A DNA stretch of 64,000 bases from Channa striata (taxonomy: Eukaryota; Chordata; Actinopteri; Anabantiformes; Channidae), in the NCBI GenBank assembly GCA_033026295.1, contig CM065178.1, positions 24,133,781 to 24,197,780 on the forward strand, written 5' to 3'. The translations under genes were made by a program, and so were the position numbers. The notes beneath the pieces are model-generated. The model was not told the origin of the DNA. It saw only the letters and a program-made list of their open reading frames with translations, and did not search any database. Of the stretch, positions 56,760 through 64,000 are shown one piece after another; positions within the stretch are counted from its first letter, which is position 1; each line of letters begins with the position of its first letter.

Positions 56760-58275
56760 GGACACCCTGCTGGGCACCTGGAAAGTATGTGAGAGACAGG
56801 ATAAGACATTACTGGGAGCAGAGAGGGAGGGTGGACATGTGAGACCTCGTTTTAAGTTCGGATATACACTCAAACGGCGAGAGATAAGGTTTGATTCGCC
56901 CTCTAAACAGGACTGACAATCAAGTCGGCGTCAGTCGGCAGACGACAAGGGTTTTAGAGCTGCCACAGAACAAGCCGAGCAGAATTATCACCACCTGTTT
57001 GATTGGACCAGCCTCACATACACACAGTCCCGAGTCCGGATCAGAAAAGCTCCGGTTTATGGGACAAAATCAGGAAGCCAGAGCGAAGAGAGAAAGAAGC
57101 GGCTGCACATTTATCTGGCTTAACGTAGACGTGATTTAAAAGCTCAATCATACTTTCCACCCTCCCTCGTCCAAGGACGGACAGACAGGGAACCTGCACG
57201 TGCTCCCACTCCTACTGCATTCGGGGACGTGGACGAGGACACGTTTCACACAGGCTCACGCTGTTGACTGAACAACAGGAAAAGGTGAAAGAAATAAGAG
57301 TGTGTGTAAAAAGGTCTCAGCCTGCCGTGGGGAGTCTGTCTGGACCCAGACACGGCTTCCGGCTACAAACCAACCAATCCGAATGCAGCGTCCAATAACG
57401 TACGCATCACGTTTCTTGAAATCTGTTTTTGCAAAGGTGCCATCCTGTGTCGTCCTCTTTTATCTGGACCACTGCAAAGGCTCCGGCATCAGCCCGAGTC
57501 ACTCAGCTCTATTCTCCACGACACGTGGACGGACGCCAACTCGGGTCACACATTAGCTTGTGATTCAACAGGTCTTATCACCATCACTTTTAAATTGCTG
57601 ATTGTTTGGACGTTCAGCAAGGCACCAAAGACTGAAGACAAAGGTCAAAGGTTAAACAGTAATTACTGCACAGCCACAGGGGAGCTCCAACCTGCAGAAT
57701 GTCCAGCGTTTGATGCAAAGTCTCTCTTTAAATGACGATCTCGGTCCAGAGTCTTACATTTATTCGTCGTGTTTCCAGGTGTGAACATGGACTGTGTACA
57801 GTGTTTGTTGTGTGGCCTCATCTTCCTTAAATGGAATTACCACAAATTTTGAGCAGCTTTTTCTTTTCTAAAATCACCGATCACACGAACACCTGCAGCT
57901 CCACAAATTAACCCGGTGATCTCGGCTCCGTGTGGAAGCAAACGTTAACACGATGATCCCCGGGAGTCGGAGCTCCAGCTGGAGGGGTCATCAGGCCCCG
58001 GCAGACCCAGAGAGGCCGGCGTACAGATGGGAGGCCCTCGTTTTTACGAGGACTCGGCCCTCGGGAGACCACCCTGCCGCTGCTCCATCGAGTCTTCTCA
58101 CCCACACACTTTACAGCAGGCGAAGCTCATCATCCGCCTCATTTAACAGGTACTGCCCTGTGAAAAAGAGGAGAATGAGGAGCGGCACAAGATGAAGAGT
58201 GAAGGAATCAACCAAGGAGGAATCCGCTCGAGAAGCAACCTGTAATTAGGACGCACACGTGCACATAGTTTAGTG
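56020..58275. other. intergenic sequence, 56.0-58.3 kb
   Basis: No gene supported. Contains the GT microsatellite at 56,713-56,758. Confidence 0.55.
56713..56758. repeat. interrupted (GT)n microsatellite
   Basis: GT units with one GCAT interruption near 56,725. Confidence 0.93.
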
Positions 58276-58279
58276 AAAC

Positions 58280-58315
58280 GAACGTTACTGCGACGAAAAC
58301 GTCGCAGTAACTTTC
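58280..58315. repeat. near-perfect 16-bp hairpin
   Basis: GTTACTGCGACG (58,284-58,295), loop AAAA, CGTCGCAGTAAC (58,300-58,311). After one mismatch the stem extends by three more pairs (GAA with TTC). The CpG content of the stem is unusual for this region. It is not preceded by a gene. Confidence 0.9.
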
Positions 58316-58319
58316 ATTC

Positions 58320-61300
58320 TGTGAATAAGAACAAGTCTGAGGAAGAGAAGCAAAGTGCAGGGTTTTACTTTGATTGAGTCCTTACATGTCGGAGAAACGA
58401 ACACAAAGGAAAACGCGTGTAAACAAAGAGTGAAATCACATGGGACATGTCTCTCCCCCACTTATGAAAATATGTATTTGCTTGGGCAGGTAAGTGAGAT
58501 CATAATCTCACTATGGAACGGCCAACAATAAGAAAAAAAACAGGAAACTGTCATCAGTGATTTCCATCCATCCATCCAGCAATGCTTCTTTAACATCCCC
58601 CCCCCCCGCCGACAAGTTCAGAATAGACTTTCTAAAACTTTCTAAAATTCAAACCTTAAGGGTAAAAGACACTTTTGAACAAGTAATGAATTACCTATAG
58701 TGTTACTTAAGAAGACATTTTTCACGAGAGGACGGGTAAAAATATCCCACAGTTATTATTAGACTCATGCAAGACTTGAAACTGACACAGGAAAGTCTAT
58801 GTTGGACTTGACTGTCCAGAACGGACATTAGTGACTGACTGGTTCCTTTCAGTTCTTCTTCAGGACGCCTTCACTGACTTTCAACGTGCTTCTTTTGGTT
58901 CTAGTCTGGGTAGTACATGTAAGATCCGGACTGCGTGCTCCGTCCTGCAGCTCGCGTCGACCTGACTGCGCCCGCTTCAACTGCTACGACACAACACAAC
59001 TCAGTTTGTAGAAAATCCATCAGAATCCACTGGATCTCGAAGCAAAGGTTTGCTCGGGTGCTTGGGACGTTAGTACATGCGTGAGTGTTTCGTGCATTGA
59101 ATGAGACGTGAGCAGTCAAACTCCGGCTTATTAGGAGACGGTCTAGCTCCAAGACGTCCCCTTTCATCCGAGGTTTTACGCTTCTTCTCAACAAGAGACA
59201 GTGAAACAATAAAACCCGAGTGTTAAAGGCTATTAGGCCGTCACTGGCTGAACTTTGTGGGTCCTGATGAAAGCCGTGATGGCAAACGGGAGCCTTCCAT
59301 CCACTTGCGTCACCAGCGCCTCCGGAGAACCACCGCCCCCCCCCCTTGTTACAAGCTCTCCAAGTGAAGCGTGACGGGGCTCGAAACGCTCGGCCGTCCT
59401 CTTTGAACATGTTGGGCTCTTTTAGACGCAGTCCAAGCTGTTACACATGCTTTGCTTTTCTCATCAGCCTGCTCCCTTTGTAGGAAGTGACTGGCTTTGT
59501 CATTCTCCCCGGTCCTGTATTATTCTTTGCCTTCTTTCCAATCGGTGATACAACATATCCTGATGTAATGTAAAAACGGCTCAAATTGGGCCGTTAAAAT
59601 GCTCTGGGCCTCGGTCACTTGGAGCAGCTCTCCAGGACGATACTTAGCAGTAATGGTGAGCGAATGTGGATAGCTCTGCTGCGGCACGGCAAGACCGGAA
59701 AAGGAAAAGGGCTTTTATGATTTCCTTTGAAAAACCGATTCCTATTTATAAGCGTTGCTGCGAGGGTGTCAGATACAGTCCCGCTTTTAACACTAAATCT
59801 TTCAGGCAGAAGCTTTTAAAACTTCAAATGCAGTCATGCTGTAGCACATACAGGTCTACGAAATAAGAAAAGCAATAAGAAAACAGGGCAGCAACCTGCA
59901 GTCAGACGCTGCGAGCGACGTCTGGATTCCCCATTAGTCCTGTGGACAGGAGAGGCACGACTCAGGTGGATCCACGGCCGCCCAGTCCTCAAACGTACGA
60001 TGCTACGGTTGGACTGACGGTTTTGCAGACGACGACAGAAACATGCACACGCACAAACGCACAAGCTTCACTTACACGTCCACAATTCTCCATGACCAGG
60101 AGCAGAAACGGGCGAATCAACAGAAGTGTCCAGTACGTCACAAAAAAAGAAGATGGAGGATAATTGTAGAGAGCAGAGCTTTTCTCACTCGGACCATTTT
60201 ACACGGCCGTGGCCAACTGTAGCAACACGTAACAGAAAACCATCTTCATCTTCTGAAATACAATAATGTTTTAATATCAGAACACTCACGCTCATGTTTA
60301 ATCTCCTGATGACTCCAATAGAAAACTCAAGCGTTTTGCAATCGAACACCCTGTGAAGAATTGCAGGACTGGGCTGAATGAAAAAAAAACAGCAATGTGT
60401 TTAATAAACTGAGTGTGGTCATAAACCAAAAGTGTCTAAGTATACACACAACAATGACGGACTCACTGAAGTCAAATATGCTAAGCTAATGCACACATTC
60501 ACAATTTGACAGAACAATTGGACTGAATCAAAGTTAAATCAAGGGCAGGATATTAGGAATAATTTCTATGAATGAAGATTTTGATAGAGACAGTACGAGC
60601 CACTGCAGACTCATATTAATACCTTTACTATTACATTTCTAATCCAGATAAATCGCTGTTCTACACTGTGGGTCTTTATTGCACTGATGGGGATTTTGCC
60701 AGCGCTGCTCAGATCAGATTATTTCCATTTTTATCACGTGAAACCTGCAGCTGTTGACATGGCTGTAGAGTCGAGCTCCGCTCACCTGCGCTTCAGAAGG
60801 GAACGTGAGCAGGGTGGAAACGGTTATAGAGGAGAAGACGTAAACGGAGAAACCGGAGCTCAGCCTCGAACTGGTCCAGTGGAGCCAACTCTTCAAGTCT
60901 CGTGTAGCATTAGAAACGTGGAACCTATTACTGAGGAAGCTGCAGGTGCAGATGGACGGAGATAAGAAGTCCGAATGCCTCCGTCTGATTCTCCACACAT
61001 GAGGAGGATGTGTGCAGGAGTGAACCGCTGCCGGCCAAACGAGAACATAATATGGAGCTTACAGCGTGTACAACAGCGGGACACAGCACAAGAGCTGTAG
61101 ATTGCTGGAAGTTCGCCTGTTCCCCATCGAAGCCGATGAGCCAACTCTATTCAACGCTACTATGATAACGCTGGAATAAGTTTGTTGCCTTTTTAAGAAA
61201 ACTGGGCCAAACTCTTCAGTGTCAGGCCCTGATCGGACAGAGCGACTTTAGCACCACTTTGTTTTGTTCATGTAAGCCCCCGATTCATAATCACATGTTC

Positions 61301-64000
61301 TGGGACCGCCAGACTGTCCCAAATCATCCCGAAATGAGCCACGAAGGGACCATCATCCCGGTGAAGCTTCTGGACCAGAAATGACTAATGTTTATTATGC
61401 TATGACATATTTAAATATGTCCACCTTAGCAGCTAGGCTAAAGCCACCGCAAATGACTCGTCTGCTATCAAAGATTCATTCAAATATAAATATTTGAGGT
61501 ATTGATGTATAAAAATCCAATGTGATCAGTGATCTGAGTCTAGGGGATCTGCTGTACATGTGACGTATTTATGTAATGTATTTATTGCATGGTAGTGTGA
61601 TATAAAATTTCAATTTTTTTTTTTTTAAATCACCTTCTGCTAAAAACACAAAAGTTATTATTTTAAAAACCGTCCCTTTGCAAATCATTTCCTGTTTGGT
61701 TTAGACTCTTATCATTTGTATTCTGGAGTTCTCTAATGCAACCTAAATGATGAGGAATTTTGGAGCACGGTCACGTGGATCGTTGCTCTAAACGCTGCTT
61801 TTAAAAACTCCCCTCTAAACGTCTACTCACACGAGGACTGCGAGCAGCGCTGGAGGCCTCAGCTGTCAACACTTCCCTCCCGGGCCCACAGGAAGTGGAT
61901 ATTTTTCCTGCCCGAGTTTGTCCTGCCACTCGGGTCGTTCTCTGACACGTTACTTATGATGGAGGACAAGCAAAAGCAGCTAAATTCCACCCAAGCAGCA
62001 GGTTTCTGAGAGACGCTACCTGAGAAGTTTAGGACTTTGGGAAGTTGTTCCACATGCAAACCACAGGAGTCATTAATACCACAGATATATACAGTTACAT
62101 CACTAAATATAATAGACCTCGTTGAAGTGGAGCGGCAGTCACCTGGTGGAGGACTTTAAATCTCTGTCTCTCTCACAGTGTCACCTGTGCAGGTTTCCCT
62201 GTGAAGAGCCGAGCAGCTGAGTAGCACATGTTTGAAGACCTCCTGCCGTCTCCCAAAGATCCTCTTGATAAATTTCCTGCAGCTGGAGCAGTTTACGGTG
62301 CAGCTCCAGGCATAAATACACACTCCATGATATTTTAGCGTGCAAATTTTAACGGCGCTTGTCCAACCTTGGCATATTTTCGTGAAATTTGTATGTGATT
62401 TTCTTTTTCTTTGTTTTCGTCTTTTGTCTTTCATCTCTGCACGGCCACTTTTGCTGTGGTGATATAAGATTTCAGAGAAAAGCTTCTTGTGCTTCAGGAA
62501 AATCGCTGCTCGGGGCACTGACACCTTCTTTTCCTGCAGGTAGAAGTATTTTAAGCTTCATTGGCTCCTAGTAATGAGTTCTGCAGCGTAACGTCGATCG
62601 GAGGCCACAGAAAAACTCCCGTTGGGCAGGAAACTGAAGATCCTGTTTCGGCGTTAATATTCACCACGGTGGTGATTATTTAATGCAGCAGCAGTGAGAC
62701 GATGAGACCGAGGTTAAACCAGGAACAGACGGGAGTGTGCAGGCTTTTTTCCTCTGCGCTTTTCTTTTTTACATGACAGTTATGACATTTCGACATTACG
62801 CACAAACGCACTTGGACCAAACGGCGAGTTGGATTGTACACAGAAAAATCCAAACTTCAAAAGGTGATTGAATAAATGCGTATTGCCTTCAGCTATATTT
62901 ACAGATATTTAAAGAATTCTATGTTACTGTTACTACTCGGCTAGTTTTTACTTTAACACATTTATTGCGAACTAATTTGCATATTCGAATTTTAAAAATA
63001 TTATTTATCATATTTGTTATAATTGAAACTGCAGGAATATTGAAAACATTAAAATACAGCTCACATGATGTATCAATAATTAATTTACTATAACTACAGT
63101 ATACAGTAATATTTGAAACTATTTTTATTAGTCTGAAAAAGAAGGATCTGCTCGGTGGGACGTTTTGTAAATAAAGTATTCAAACTTCCTGTTTGTCTTC
63201 AGCCACGCTGTGAGCCAGCATACGTTGAGCTCACTTCAAAACTTTAAAGAAAGTGGTTGCCTTAATAAAATGGATTAATATGTAATGAAAACGTGAGTCC
63301 ATTGAACTTAAAAACTTTGAAATGTTATTAAGTTCAAGACACTATAAGGAAACTTTGTCCAATGTAAAATATTTTATAATATCAATAATATGGATATGTT
63401 ATAATATTAACTTTTTCTTGTTAACTTAAAGATCTCTCAGATGCTGCTGTTTTAGTCAAGGACATCATTTGCAGCTACTTCCAAATGTGTCCACAAGTAG
63501 GAACTAAAATCATTACCAATCTTCTACATGTTTACCAGTATTTTTATTATTAATTTATTATTGTGAAAAAAAAAAAAACAAATACGTACATAAAGTTTAC
63601 ATGTTTTTCAAACCATAAAAACAGTTCAGCGATGCATGGTGGGAAGTCTGCTAGTATTGTTTCTGGAAATTCCAGCAGTTTTTGAATGCAACTTATCACA
63701 AAGTTCAAGTCAGAACAACTGATGATTATAAGTTGGAAAGTGGTTTGACTCAAAGACGTTTGTGAACATCAAACAAAACTCACACTTTTGGGTAGTTTTT
63801 ACTGAAACTGTTAAATTAAATGTCTCACTCACTAAATAGCAAGTATTTCTGAAGACACAGACATACTCTCCAACATAAAAGCAGATAAAGTCAAGAAATA
63901 TCCAACAAACTAAATATATATTAAGTTTTGACGTGTATCCCCATCCTTTAGCAGTGGTAAATTTCTTATGTGCTAAATAATCTGTAGTTGTGTAGTTGTG
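58320..64000. other. intergenic sequence to right edge
   Basis: No DM-domain motif or other exon was seen. Contains poly-C runs at 58,597-58,607 and 59,336-59,345, a possible diverged piece of the hairpin repeat (58,890-58,925, CTTCTTTTGGTTCTAGTCTG), a candidate regulatory block at 59,440-59,850, and AT-rich sequence after about 62,880. Confidence 0.55.
59440..59850. promoter_or_regulatory. candidate conserved non-coding element
   Basis: Repeat-free, balanced block. It has an imperfect 21-bp palindrome AACGGC-TCAAATTGG-GCCGTT (about 59,574-59,594), GCTTTTATGATTTCC (Hox/Cdx-like TTTATGA) and CCTATTTATAAGC (MEF2-like). No coding signature. Regulatory role inferred. Confidence 0.32.

Noticed and set aside
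58901..59410. 169-codon minus-strand open frame
   Set aside because: It includes a poly-C run and shows no family similarity. The composition shifts along its length. Kept only as part of a non-coding interval.
60000..64000. Possible dmrt2 exon near the right edge
   Set aside because: No DM-domain cysteine/histidine pattern appears in any frame. The neighbour is expected only from vertebrate synteny.

Overview
This is a vertebrate, almost certainly teleost fish, nuclear genomic window. The evidence is spliced exons with GT/AG borders, long CA/TG microsatellites, decayed LINE retrotransposon pieces and dispersed repeats of kinds common in ray-finned fish. Nothing in it looks bacterial, viral or plasmid-like.

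Left part (about 1-14,720): the 5' half of one gene on the minus strand, recognised as smarca2 (BRM), the SNF2-family ATPase of SWI/SNF (BAF) chromatin remodelling complexes. I could place one non-coding first exon and 13 coding exons. Splice sites and reading phase agree at every junction, giving 701 complete codons from the start ATG (12,955) to the donor at 1,238. They encode the proline-rich N-terminus, QLQ domain, a glutamine run, the HSA domain and the BRK domain. The helicase/ATPase core, SnAC region and bromodomain lie beyond the left edge. smarca2 is preferred over its paralogue smarca4 because of paralogue-typical stretches (YMSPHPSP, SSPMSGG with PTPP, RDTTLETALNSKAY, QTLREARMTEKL) and the polyglutamine run. 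The promoter has CCAAT-, ETS- and YY1-like sites, and a CpG-rich stretch fills the 5' part of intron 1.

Right part (about 14,720-64,000): some 49 kb in which I find no convincing protein-coding exon. In vertebrates the DMRT1/3/2 cluster lies upstream of SMARCA2, so this is probably part of the dmrt2-smarca2 intergenic interval; dmrt2 itself is not seen here. It contains microsatellites (the largest a 157-bp CA array at 55,859), two or three decayed LINE fragments, several dispersed repeats, and an unclassified short repeat family able to form hairpins (copies near 25.3, 44.2, 45.5 and 51.9 kb). Several complex, non-repetitive blocks could be conserved non-coding enhancers, but that needs cross-species alignment.

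The most notable observations are the hairpin-forming repeat family, a repeat/hairpin structure at 47,540-47,639, a near-perfect 16-bp stem at 58,280, three upstream ORFs in smarca2 exon 1, and a run of four phase-0 exons encoding the HSA-to-BRK region. I found no evidence for a wholly new gene system.
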